DNA from: Linanthus parryae
Lineage: Eukaryota; Streptophyta; Magnoliopsida; Ericales; Polemoniaceae
Direction of reading: 5' to 3'
Assembly (NCBI GenBank): GCA_023055425.1
Contig: JALGPY010000006.1
Coordinates: 73,440,127-73,504,126 of the forward strand
Length of the DNA: 64,000 bases
Part shown: piece after piece, positions 55,361 through 64,000 of the stretch
Layout of the letters: every line of letters begins with the position of its first letter
Position numbering within the stretch: position 1 is the stretch's first letter
The notes under the pieces: generated by a model
Told to the model about the DNA's origin: nothing
What the model saw: the letters and a program-made list of their open reading frames with translations, nothing else
The model's database searches: none
Translations under genes and position numbers: made by a program

Positions 55361-55988
55361 TGTAGATAGTGCTTTATGAGCTGACAGATCTTGGCCACGT
55401 GTCAACCATCTAGCACACAATATTGTGCTCCACACACACTGGATTACCAGCCGCGCTGATCCATGTGGGGGCTGCGAGACAGGGCCCTCGCATACCACTG
55501 CACCGGACTTGTAGGGACTTAGTGGTGTGGAGGCTAGAGTAAGTCCTGTCGTGTGCAAGCCAAGCTCGCGCGCGACCTTTAGTAACTGTTTTTGAGAGAT
55601 TTATGGCACGAGCTCCATAAACCCGGTCAATCCGGTCAAACCTGATCAACCCCATAGCGGTTCCGGTATTCGCGCATAACGTGCTGTAACGGTCCCTATA
55701 TAGGCGGACGAACGTGCCGTTGCGGTTAAGCTAATTAAGCCGCCATTGATGGGCGCATTAACCACACTGCAACGGTCACATTCTCCGTTATATATAGGAC
55801 GTTAACCTTTCCATACAAAGGAGGACACACTAGCCATACGCGGAAGCTCTGCCAAACCTCTTTCTCTCTCTCAGACATTACTACTGCCTTACTCTCTCCC
55901 TACACACAACCCAACTCTTCCTGTGCCATCTCTTATCCTCTACTTACGGTGTACACGGAGGTCTCCCCGCCGGAATCTCTTGTGCACA
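55361..55988 (+). repeat. 5' LTR of the Tat element (628 bp)
   Basis: Same length and termini as 3147-3774. Contains CTATATAGG (near 55696) and TTATATATAGG (near 55788) and a CT-rich leader. Confidence 0.93.
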
Positions 55989-55991
55989 TTT

Positions 55992-56009
55992 TGGTGAACC
56001 CGACGTGAA
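55992..56009 (+). promoter_or_regulatory. primer binding site of the Tat element, non-Met tRNA
   Basis: TGGTGAACCCGACGTGAA lies three bases after the LTR. It begins with TGG as expected for pairing to a tRNA CCA end, but is neither the initiator-Met nor the Athila Asp-type site. I do not name the tRNA. Confidence 0.7.
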
Positions 56010-56029
56010 CTTACCAACAAAATCAACCA

Positions 56030-57628
56030 TGTCTCAGGAGGATGATGTCAGTAACAGATCGCCTTCCACCGAAGCCGCTTCAGGAGAAGAGACCCGCCGT
56101 ACTCCTACGACCCCCGGTGAGGCACCGACGCTAGAATCCTTGGACGCCACCATCCAAGGTCAGGCGAAAGCCCTCAAAGCTCAATCTGCGCAGCTAGAAC
56201 GGATCATGGCTGTCTTGGGGACTCTTGAACCGAACCCTGCGCAAGACACCGCCGTCTCTCAGGGAGGAGGAACCTCTATCGCTCAAGGATTGGGAGTGTC
56301 AACCACACCTCCCAACCCTAATCTGCAGACTCCACCAGCAACTATGCAGCTACCCTCGATTCAAGGGTCGACGGCTCAAATGTTTCCCCTCACGGCCCAC
56401 ACCCCTTAGCCTCCGGCCTTGGTACCTAATCCGGCCTCGCAATATCCCTTGCCTCCTCCAACGGCAATCTGGGGGTAATGCGAACGCTCAATACGTCCCC
56501 AATCCTCCTACGGCATATGTGTCGCCTCCGCCTTCGGCGACCCCTCCGCCTGCTACCGAGGGAAACACCCCAGAGTGTATGACGTCTCTGCAGAAGCGTA
56601 TAGACACCATTCTGGCTCACCAATCATTCGCGGATACCATCATCCCAAAGCTAGACAACGATCCACCCATCCCGCGGGAGATTTATCTCATGCCTAACCC
56701 GGTTGGGTACAAGGCTCCCAAATGGGATAAGTTCGAGGATGTCAATGGAAACGCTCATGAACATGTCATGCGTTTCATCGATGTCATGGGGCCGTATGGA
56801 GCTGATCCCAAACTGCTGATGCGAGAATTCCCGAAGTCTTTGGGAAACGTGGCATACAAGTGGTACAGGACGTTGGAAGCTGGGTCTGTCAAGACTTGGG
56901 ACGACATGGTCCAAAAGTTCTACACCAAGTTCTTCCAGATGGAGGAAAAGGTGACAATGATCCACCTCTCGCGGATGTATCAGAAGCGCGAGGAGGACGG
57001 GATAACTTTCATCAAGAAGTTCAGGGCGAAGTCCTTGGAATGCAAAGATCCGATGCTCGAAAGTCGGCTTGTAGAGATATGCCTGCAGTGCATGCGAGAC
57101 GAATACAAAGGTATGCTCATCAACCTGCAAACGCCCACGTTTTCAAAACTAATCGAATGCACGAAGAACATCGAGCCTATAGTGGAGAGGCAGAAAAATA
57201 AAAACGCTCCGGAGCGATCCTCGAGCGGTACTACCTACAAGATTGGGAGGTTCAGTTACACGAGGGGACGCGAAGCTGAGGTCAATACAGTTTCACCCCA
57301 GAAGAAGGAGAAGATTGTGAACTTCGACGCACCACCTCTGCCATGTTCGGTGGAAGAGGCAAGCGACCTCTGCAGGCAGTGCCGCAAGGACGGTGTCCTA
57401 CCGCCGCTCGAGAAGGCACCCTCCAAGGAGATGGTGAGGGACCCGAAGTGGTGCGAGTACCACGGAAAAGTCATGCATCCCACAGCGGACTGTAAAAAGC
57501 TCAGGATTGTGTTCAGCCAAAAGATGAAGAACGGCGAGCTGATCGTCAGCGATCACAGGAAGGATGTGCGCAACAATCCACTTCCTGCCCATGCGGAGCA
57601 AGACTCAAAGGCAAAGAGGTCGCCATGA
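56030..57628 (+). pseudogene. Tat gag
   Basis: The ATG at 56030 opens a Ser/Thr/Pro-rich N-terminus that meets a TAG at 56407-56409. The same frame continues (PPALVPNPASQYPLPPP) to a run of five G at about 56471-56475, after which the frame shifts by one and stays open to 57628. The gag core (FIDVMGPYGADPKLLMREFP, VAYKWYRTL, TWDDMVQKFYTKFF) and a Cys/His segment (WCEYHGKVMHPTADCKKL) are well preserved. So one nonsense change and one homopolymer frame change separate it from an open gag. It ends TGA overlapping the next ATG (ATGA at 57625-57628). Confidence 0.9.
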
Positions 57629-58641
57629 TCTCGATTGTGGATCTGGAAGAGGTCGCAGAGGATGGTCTACCCATCATTGCTGAAGTCCATGACGATGAGG
57701 ACTACAGCATAGACACGGAGGATGAACGTGCCGAACGGATGAAGGGGTCGCACGGCTTCAGCAGATTCTTCGATGAGATGAACTTCTCAGAGAAGTGCCG
57801 GACAGAAATGACGAAAGCAATCTTGAGGATAGCGGAGGACTACGAGGAGGATCTTGTAGTCTCCAACGGGAAAGTCATCCGGGCGTCTCGCCCTACAGAA
57901 AAGATTATGACCTTTTCTGCCAGCGACAAAAAGACAGATGCGAGCCACCAGAGGCCTCTGTATGTGACGGCCATCATCAATGGCGTCGAGTTCAAAAGAG
58001 CATTCGGCGATGGAGGAGCAGCGGTCAACGTCGTTTCGCTGCGCGCAGGGATTCCCAAGTACAAGATTGTCAGGCGTCCATCTCCGCTGATGGGATTTGG
58101 AAGCGACTCCAGAATGACGATAGGATGGATCCGCCTGGGCGTCCAGATCGGCAAAATCAAGTGCTAAGAGAAGTTCTATGTCATAGATGCGAACACTACA
58201 TATCACATGATCATAGGTCGAGCCTAGATTCATCGCTTTGACGCGGTCCCTTCAACAGCTCACCAAGTCATGAAAGCTATCTGGAACGACAGAATAGTCG
58301 ATATACCGACTTCAACGAATCCATTCAACATGGATGAAGCACATCTCCGCGAAGCGGTGTGGTTCACCGAGATGGCGGACGAGCAAACACCAGGACCATT
58401 CAACCCTACTCCTTTACCCCTATGGGAGGATATCAAGGATTAGTCGCCTGCGGGAGTGATGGTGACAAGGGAGGATGCCAAAGAAAAGCCGCCCACGCGG
58501 GAAGAGGCGCCGTGGATCGCCTACCAGCGAAAAAACGCGTATACTCTGAAGAGAATAGCAAAGCATGACCCCGAAGGCAAGGATATAGAGAGTTTCTACG
58601 CCAACGAGAAGAAGTTCTATCGCATATGAAGGTGCGCGGGG
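57625..58641 (+). pseudogene. Tat protease region
   Basis: Begins at the ATG overlapping the gag stop. The frame runs through an acidic linker (VHDDEDYSIDTEDERAE) to the retropepsin domain (PLYVTAIINGVEFKRAF, then GDGGAAVNVVSL with the active-site Asp followed by Gly-Gly). A TAA at 58165-58167 is followed in frame by EKFYVIDANTTYHMIIGRA, further stops, and the linker to RT ending with a stop at about 58627. At least four stops are present between protease and RT. Confidence 0.85.
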
Positions 58642-59829
58642 ATGTCCTCACGCGGGCATGGGGATATCCCTGAGCAAATCAACCAAGTCGAGCGGGTTAT
58701 GGTAACAGAAAAACCAATGCAGAGCACTCCAGATGAGAAGCTCAAGGAAGCACCCGAATGCATGGAAGACAAACCTAGACCGCAAAATCAAGAGCTAAAG
58801 GAAGTGTTCCTAAGCCCGAACGAAGAAAATAAGAGGCCAGTCTTCTTAAGTGCGGACCTCACGAGCGAAGAGGAGCAAGGACTATTGCGGCTCCTGACTG
58901 AGTACAAAGACGTGTTCGCATGGGAGTATGATGAGATGCCCGGACTGGACACAAGCATCACCATGCACCGTTTAGACATCATCCCGGGGTCTAAGACGAT
59001 AAAGCAGAGCACAAGAAGCTTCAGGCCAGATCTTAACGTGAAGATCAAACAGGAGATCGTCAAACTCCTGGAGGCCAGGTTCATAGAACCGAATCACCAT
59101 CCCACATGGCTGGCCAATATTGTGCCAGTGGTAAAGAAGAATGGACAGCTTCGCATCTGCGTGGACTTCCGAGATCTCAATCGTTTCTGCCCCAAGGACG
59201 ATTTTCCGCTACCCAACATCGATTTGCTCATCGATTCGACAGCGGGTCATCGCATGTTCAGTTTCATGGACGGATTCAGCGGGTACAATCAGATCAAGAT
59301 GGACCCTGAAGATGCACGGAAAACCGCATTCATCACCCCAGTGGGAGTGTTCAACTACACGGTGATGCCCTTTGGTCTCAAAAACGCAGGTGCAACCTAC
59401 CAACGAGCCATGATGGCCCTATTCCACGACATAATGCACAAGGAAGTGGATTTTTATATAGATGACCTCGTGGTTAAATCCAAACAGGAGACAGATCACC
59501 TGGCGGATTTGCGAAAGGTGTTCAACAGATGCAGACGCTTTCAGCTGAAGATGAACCCTATGAAATGCGCATTTGGGGTAACGTCAGGGAAATTCTTGGG
59601 ATGCGTGGTACATCGTCAAGGAATTGAGCCTGATCCTGCGAAAGTTTCAGCTATCATCGGCATGACTCCACCGCATGACCAGAGCGCCTTGAAGACATTC
59701 TTGGGGAAGCTATCGTATATGCGAAGATTCATCCCAGCGATTGCCGAGATTACTTTCTGTTTCAGTAATCTTCTCAAAAAAGATGCCGCATACAACTGGA
59801 CTCTACAAACACAACTCCATGCGTCTTGA
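58642..59829 (+). pseudogene. Tat reverse transcriptase, copy 1
   Basis: A single open frame of 395 codons holds the RT blocks: EARFIEPNHHPTWLANIVPV, GQLRICVDFRDLNRFCPKDD, FSFMDGFSGYNQIKMDPED, MPFGLKNAGATYQRAMMALF and the catalytic FYIDDLVVKSK, then LGCVVHRQGIEPDP. It runs to AYNWTL, where RNase H should follow, but instead enters a Copia gag piece and stops. The RT part itself shows no disabling change. Confidence 0.9.
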
Positions 59830-59961
59830 GAGACTGGGGTTCCCACTCGGCCAGGACTTGGCGGCTGATCTCGTCTTACAATCGTTGCCTGACAGTTATA
59901 ATCAGTTCATTATGAACTATAATATGAATGAGATACAGTAAAATCTAGACATACAGTAAAA
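59823..59961 (+). pseudogene. Copia gag fragment inside the array, copy 1
   Basis: Encodes RLGFPLGQDLAADLVLQSLP and DSYNQFIMNYNMNEIQ, clearly related to 24421-24540 of Copia element B gag but not identical to it. It is joined without a visible target duplication to the end of the RT. Confidence 0.85.
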
Positions 59962-59981
59962 TCAACCAAGTCGAGCGGGTT

Positions 59982-61112
59982 ATGGTAACAGAAAAACCAA
60001 TGCAGAGCACTCCAGATGAGAAGCTCAAGGAAGCACCCGAATGCATGGAAGACAAACCCAGACCGCAAAAGCAAGAGCTAAAGGAAGTGTTCCTAAGCCC
60101 GAACGAAGAAAATAAGAGGCCAGTCTTCTTAAGTGCGGACCTCACGAGCGAAGAGGAGCAAGGACTATTGCGGCTCCTGACTGAGTACAAAGACGTGTTC
60201 GCATGGGAGTATGATGAGATGCCCGGACTGGACACAAGCATCACCATGCACCGTTTAGACATCATCCCGGGGTCTAAGACGATAAAGCAGAGCACAAGAA
60301 GCTTCAGGCCAGATCTTAACGTGAAGATCAAACAGGAGATCGTCAAACTCCTGGAGGCCAGGTTCATAGAACCGAATCACCATCCCACATGGCTGGCCAA
60401 TATTGTGCCAGTGGTAAAGAAGAATGGACAGCTTCGCATCTGCGTGGACTTCCGAGATCTCAATCGTTTCTGCCCCAAGGACGATTTTCCGCTACCCAAC
60501 ATCGATTTGCTCATCGATTCGACAGCGGGTCATCGCATGTTCAGTTTCATGGACGGATTCAGCGGGTACAATCAGATCAAGATGGACCCTGAAGATGCAC
60601 GGAAAACCGCATTCATCACCCCAGTGGGAGTGTTCAACTACACGGTGATGCCCTTTGGTCTCAAAAACGCAGGTGCAACCTACCAACGAGCCATGATGGC
60701 CCTATTCCACGACATGATGCACAAGGAAGTGGATTTTTATATAGATGACCTCGTGGTTAAATCCAAACAGGAGACAGATCACCTGGCGGATTTGCGAAAG
60801 GTGTTCAACAGATGCAGACGCTTTCAGCTGAAGATGAACCCTATGAAATGCGCATTTGGGGTAACGTCAGAGAAATTCTTGGGATGCGTGGTACATCGTC
60901 AAGGAATTGAGCCTGATCCTGCGAAAGTTTCAGCTATCATCGGCATGACTCCACCGCATGACCAGAGCGCCTTGAAGACATTCTTGGGGAAGCTATCGTA
61001 TATGCGAAGATTCATCCCAGCGATTGCCGAGATTACTTTCTGTTTCAGTAATCTTCTCAAAAAAGATGCCGCATACAACTGGACTCTACAAACACAACTC
61101 CATGCGTCTTGA
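59982..61112 (+). pseudogene. Tat reverse transcriptase, copy 2
   Basis: Open frame of 376 codons, all RT blocks including FYIDDLVVKSK intact. Replaces the upstream linker of copy 1 by the spacer, so its first codons are internal (MVTEKPMQSTPDEK). It has Met in place of Ile in DIMHK and Glu for Gly in TSGKF. Confidence 0.9.
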
Positions 61113-61244
61113 GAGACTGGGGTTCCCACTCGGCCAGGACTTGGCGGCTGATCTCGTCTTACAATCGTTGCCTGACAGTTATAATCAGTTCATTATGAAC
61201 TATAATATGAATGAGATACAGTAAAATCTAGACATACAGTAAAA
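61106..61244 (+). pseudogene. Copia gag fragment inside the array, copy 2
   Basis: Same sequence as 59823-59961 by eye, 1283 bp further on. Confidence 0.85.
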
Positions 61245-61264
61245 TCAACCAAGTCGAGCGGGTT

Positions 61265-62374
61265 ATGGTAACAGAAAAACCAATGTAGAGCACTCCAGAT
61301 GAGAAGCTCAAGGAAGCACCCGAATGCATGGAAGACAAACCCAGACCGCAAAAGCAAGAGCTAAAGGAAGTGTTCCTAAGCCCGAACGAAGAAAATAAGA
61401 GGCCAGTCTTCTTAAGTGCGGACCTCACGAGCGAAGAGGAGCAAGGACTATTGCGGCTCCTGACTGAGTACAAAGACGTGTTCGCATGGGAGTATGATGA
61501 GATGCCCGGACTGGACACAAGCATCACCATGCACCGTTTAGACATCATCCCGGGGTCTAAGACGATAAAGCAGAGCACAAGAAGCTTCAGGCCAGATCTT
61601 AACGTGAAGATCAAACAGGAGATCGTCAAACTCCTGGAGGCCAGGTTCATAGAACCGAATCACCATCCCACATGGCTGGCCAATATTGTGCCAGTGGTAA
61701 AGAAGAATGGACAGCTTCGCATCTGCGTGGACTTCCGAGATCTCAATCGTTTCTGCCCCAAGGACGATTTTCCGCTACCCAACATCGATTTGCTCATCGA
61801 ATCGACAGCGGGTCATCGCATGTTCAGTTTCATGGACGGATTTAGCGGGTACAGTCAGATCAAGATGGACCCTGAAGAATGACGGAAAACCGCATTCATC
61901 ACCCCAGTGGGAGTGTTCAACTACACGGTGATGCCCTTTGGTCTCAAAAACGCAGGTGCAACCTACCAACGAGCCATGATGGCCCTATTCCACGACATGA
62001 TGCACAAGGAAGTGGATTTTTATGTAGATGACCTCGTGGTTAAATCCAAACAGGAGACAGATCACCTGGCGGATTTGCGAAAGGTGTTCAACAGATGCAG
62101 ACGCTTTCAGCTGAAGATGAACCCTATGAAATGCGCATTTGGGGTAACGTCAGGAAAATTCTTGGGATGCGTGGTACATCGTCAAGGAATTGAGCCTGAT
62201 CCTGCCAAAGTTTCAGCTATCATCGGCATGACTCCACCGCATGACCAGAGCGCCTTGAAGACATTCTTGGGGAAGCTATCGTATATGCGAAGATTCATCC
62301 CAGCGATTGCCGAGATTACTTTCTGTTTCAGTAATCTTCTCAAAAAAGATGTCGCATACAACTGGACTCTATAA
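61265..62374 (+). pseudogene. Tat reverse transcriptase, copy 3
   Basis: Carries a TAG near 61286 (Gln in the other copies) and a frame change at about 61878 (gaatgacgg for gatgcacgg), which splits it into frames 61328-61882 and 61907-62374. The catalytic segment reads FYVDDLVVKSK. It is the copy that leads, across the MITE-like insert, into RNase H, so it may be the original 3' copy. Confidence 0.9.
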
Positions 62375-62905
62375 ATTAATACTCATTTTGGACCATGAAG
62401 ATCAATGAATGCCTCTCTTATCCATATTACTTCCCCACCAAAATTTAGACATACAGTAAAACCTCTATAAATTAATACTCGATAAATTAATAACTTCGAT
62501 AAAATTAATAGCTTGTCCAGTCCCAACTTGGGACCAGTACAAAATTGGGCTAAAATCGATAAAATAATAAGATAATATATTTTTGGGTCAATTACTTATA
62601 AGCCATCTCCAGTATAGGGTAATGATCCATGTCCCACTCCCAGTTTCGAAATACACTTATTACCACCTAAAGTTTATAATTGTTTGCAATCAACAATTGA
62701 AATTTTTTCCAAAAAGTTAACAGACACAAGGGGTTTTATTGTCAATTACTATTTTTCACATATTTGTTAATTTACAAAAAAGAAAGACAATGAAAAACAA
62801 AAAAAAAGAAGAAGATGAGGATGAAGAAAAAGAAGCAGTTGCCTGTTGAAGGTGGTGGCTTCATTGTTTCTCTAACATTTATATCAAGTAAGTACTTACA
62901 CTTCA
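62367..62905. mobile_element. MITE-like insert between RT and RNase H
   Basis: Interrupts the pol sequence between AYNWTL and CEAAFGKLKELL. Contains 'acagtaaaacctctataaattaata' style words typical of a widespread plant MITE end, with ctctataaattaatactc present twice (62367-62384 and 62463-62480). No coding frame and no clear target duplication. The purine-rich part (62775-62835) is low complexity. Confidence 0.5.
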
Positions 62906-63450
62906 CCAAACAGATGTGAAGCTGCGTTCGGGAAGCTAAAAGAGCTGCTGACGTCTTCGAAAATAATGATCGCACCTCAGTTGGGATCACCGCTTTTGTT
63001 GTATCTAACGTCAACAAGGAAATCCATAGGAGCACTTTTGGCTCAAGAGTACGAAGGTCAAGAAAGGCCCATCTACTACATCTCTCGCATTGTGCAGCCC
63101 GCAGAATCAAGGTACACGGACATTAGCGTCATTGCCTTTCCCTATTCGTCATAATAGAGAAGTTGAGGCACTACTTTGCGTCGCACAAAGTGGTGGTGGT
63201 TACAAAAAGTGATCCCATACGATATCTGCTAACTCACACTACTCCTGGAGGAAGATTGGCAAAATGGTATATGACCATTTCCCAGTTTGATATCACATGC
63301 GTTAGGCCGCGAGCGATCAAGTCGCGGGCGGTAGCGGATTTGTTGGCGCAGTTCCCCGACAACAGCCATGAGCCTGTGATCGAAGAAGAACTCGAGGGAC
63401 CTGAAATCTATGCAGTTGATGTACCCTATTGGACGCTCCATTTCGACGGT
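62906..63450 (+). pseudogene. Tat RNase H (first, Ty3-type) domain
   Basis: Frame 62966-63154 gives PLLLYLTSTRKSIGALLAQE and RPIYYISRIVQPAESRYT; two stops (63152-63162) follow, then HYFASHKVVVVTKSDPIRYL, GRLAKWYMTISQFDI and SRAVADLLAQF. These are the usual Tat RNase H and connection motifs. At least two disabling changes. Confidence 0.85.
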
Positions 63451-63820
63451 TCGTCAACAAGGAAATAGCGGAGGCATTGGGATAGTCTTGACCAAGCCAG
63501 ATGGGGAGGTCATACAGATGTCCGCAAAGCTTGACTTCGCAGTCACTAACAATGAAGCAGAATATGAGGCTCTCATCGCGGGACTCCGTGCAGCGAAATC
63601 TTTGAAAGTAAGCAACTTGACGGTCATGGGGGACTCAAAGCTAATCGTCAAGTAAGCCTCGGGCGAGTACGGTTTGAAGGAGATAAATCTCCTGTCCTAC
63701 CGGACTTTGGTACAAAAACTGGTGCAGCAATTCTGCGACGTTAGGTACGAGCACAAGCCCCGAGCGGACAACAGGCATGCAGACGCTTTGGCCACCTTGG
63801 GGTCCAAGGTTAGTACGGAC
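63415..63820 (+). pseudogene. Tat second RNase H (archaeal-type) domain
   Basis: Starts WTLHFDGSST (first Asp), changes frame at about 63460, continues GIGIVLTKPDGEVIQ, TNNEAEYEALIAGLRAA (Glu), LTVMGDSKLIVK (Asp), a TAA at 63653-63655, then YEHKPRADNRHADALATLGS (last Asp). All catalytic positions remain. This extra RNase H is the defining feature of Tat-lineage Ty3 elements. Confidence 0.9.
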
Positions 63821-64000
63821 AAATGTCCCGCGAGAATCTCGATCGAAGTGCGGACATCGTCCGCGTTAGAAGAAGACGCGTGCGGCGACGAACACATGGA
63901 CGATGCGGACTGGAGAAAGGCAATCCTACGAGCCGTCGCAGAAGGCACCAGCAGCGAGAATTGGAAACTCACAGAGGGGTATTGCATACATGACAACACC
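63821..64000 (+). other. linker between second RNase H and integrase, running off the window
   Basis: The plus frame stays open (SIEVRTSSALEEDACGDEHM, DWRKAILRAVAEG, LTEGYCIHD). Integrase is expected next but is not in the window. Confidence 0.6.

Larger units (their letters stand above)
58679..62375 (+). repeat. three-unit tandem array of the Tat RT (1283-bp period)
   Basis: Identical landmarks recur every 1283 bp: the 'tcaaccaagtcgag' start at 58679, 59962 and 61245. Units differ by only a handful of substitutions (for example atgatg/ataatg near 59432, ggg/gag near 59588). Units 1 and 2 each end with the same foreign spacer (Copia gag piece plus 'tagacatacagtaaaa'); unit 3 ends at the MITE-like sequence at 62367. 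Confidence 0.93.
55361..64000 (+). mobile_element. Tat-lineage Ty3 retrotransposon, 5' part, with triplicated RT
   Basis: The order is 5' LTR, PBS, gag, protease, RT (three tandem copies), MITE insert, RNase H, second (archaeal-type) RNase H and the linker towards integrase, which lies beyond the window. The dual RNase H is diagnostic of the Tat lineage. It interrupts the Athila LTR at 55360; the five preceding bases (ctagg) would be one target duplicate. Confidence 0.9.

Noticed and set aside
1..64000. CRISPR arrays, bacterial operons, rRNA or tRNA genes
   Set aside because: None is seen; repeats here are LTRs, MITEs and tandem duplications, and gene structure is eukaryotic with introns.

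Overview
The window reads as nuclear DNA from a flowering plant, most likely a eudicot. It carries spliced UDP-glycosyltransferase genes of the UGT85 type and a dense nest of plant-specific LTR retrotransposons: Athila and Tat lineages of Ty3, and Sirevirus-like and Tnt1-like Copia elements. It also has an L1-type LINE, several MITEs and an interstitial CCCTAAA repeat. There are no operons or prokaryotic features. Only one gene looks intact (the UGT at 37788-39580). A second UGT is split by a transposon, and a carboxylesterase survives only as a C-terminal fragment.

Layout, left to right. 1-3774: 3' end of a Tat-lineage Ty3 element (+) with an antisense plant-mobile-domain gene that has an intron, then a polypurine tract and a 628-bp 3' LTR. 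3775-14817: degenerate Athila-lineage element on the minus strand (LTR, tRNA-Asp-type PBS, gag, protease, RT, RNase H, integrase, extra ORF) with an internal 2.3-kb tandem duplication of integrase plus spacer. 14818-20731: Sirevirus-like Copia remnants (-): gag, PBS, a 1487-bp LTR, two polypurine tracts, an extra ORF and a second partial LTR. 20732-29329: Tnt1-like Copia sequence (+), an integrase/RT fragment fused by deletion to a more complete but mutated element with its 3' LTR. 29330-30152: the 5' end of another Copia element (-). 30153-31600: MITE-like DNA.

31600-39600 is the gene island. UGT gene 1 (31681-36419) has exon 2 interrupted by a TRIM arranged LTR-internal-LTR-internal-LTR with a 5-bp target duplication; removing it in thought leaves an uninterrupted reading frame. 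A decayed Copia RT/RNase H fragment separates it from UGT gene 2 (37788-39580), which appears intact with two exons. 39600-42670 holds MITEs, a Ty3 protease scrap, telomere-like repeats, low-complexity DNA and a carboxylesterase fragment.

42672-54401: an L1-type LINE (-) split by a complete-length Copia insertion (43535-51787) whose two LTRs are nearly identical although its interior is decayed. 54402-55360: 3' end and partial LTR of another Athila copy (+). 55361-64000: 5' LTR, PBS, gag, protease, RT and dual RNase H of a second Tat element of the same family as the left edge. Its RT segment is present three times in a 1283-bp tandem array whose spacers contain a piece of Copia gag.

The nesting order can be read from the junctions: Copia into LINE, TRIM into UGT, Tat into the Athila LTR, and Copia into another Copia's gag. 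All coordinates and comparisons were made by eye from the sequence; no database search was run, so lineage names rest on recognised motifs.
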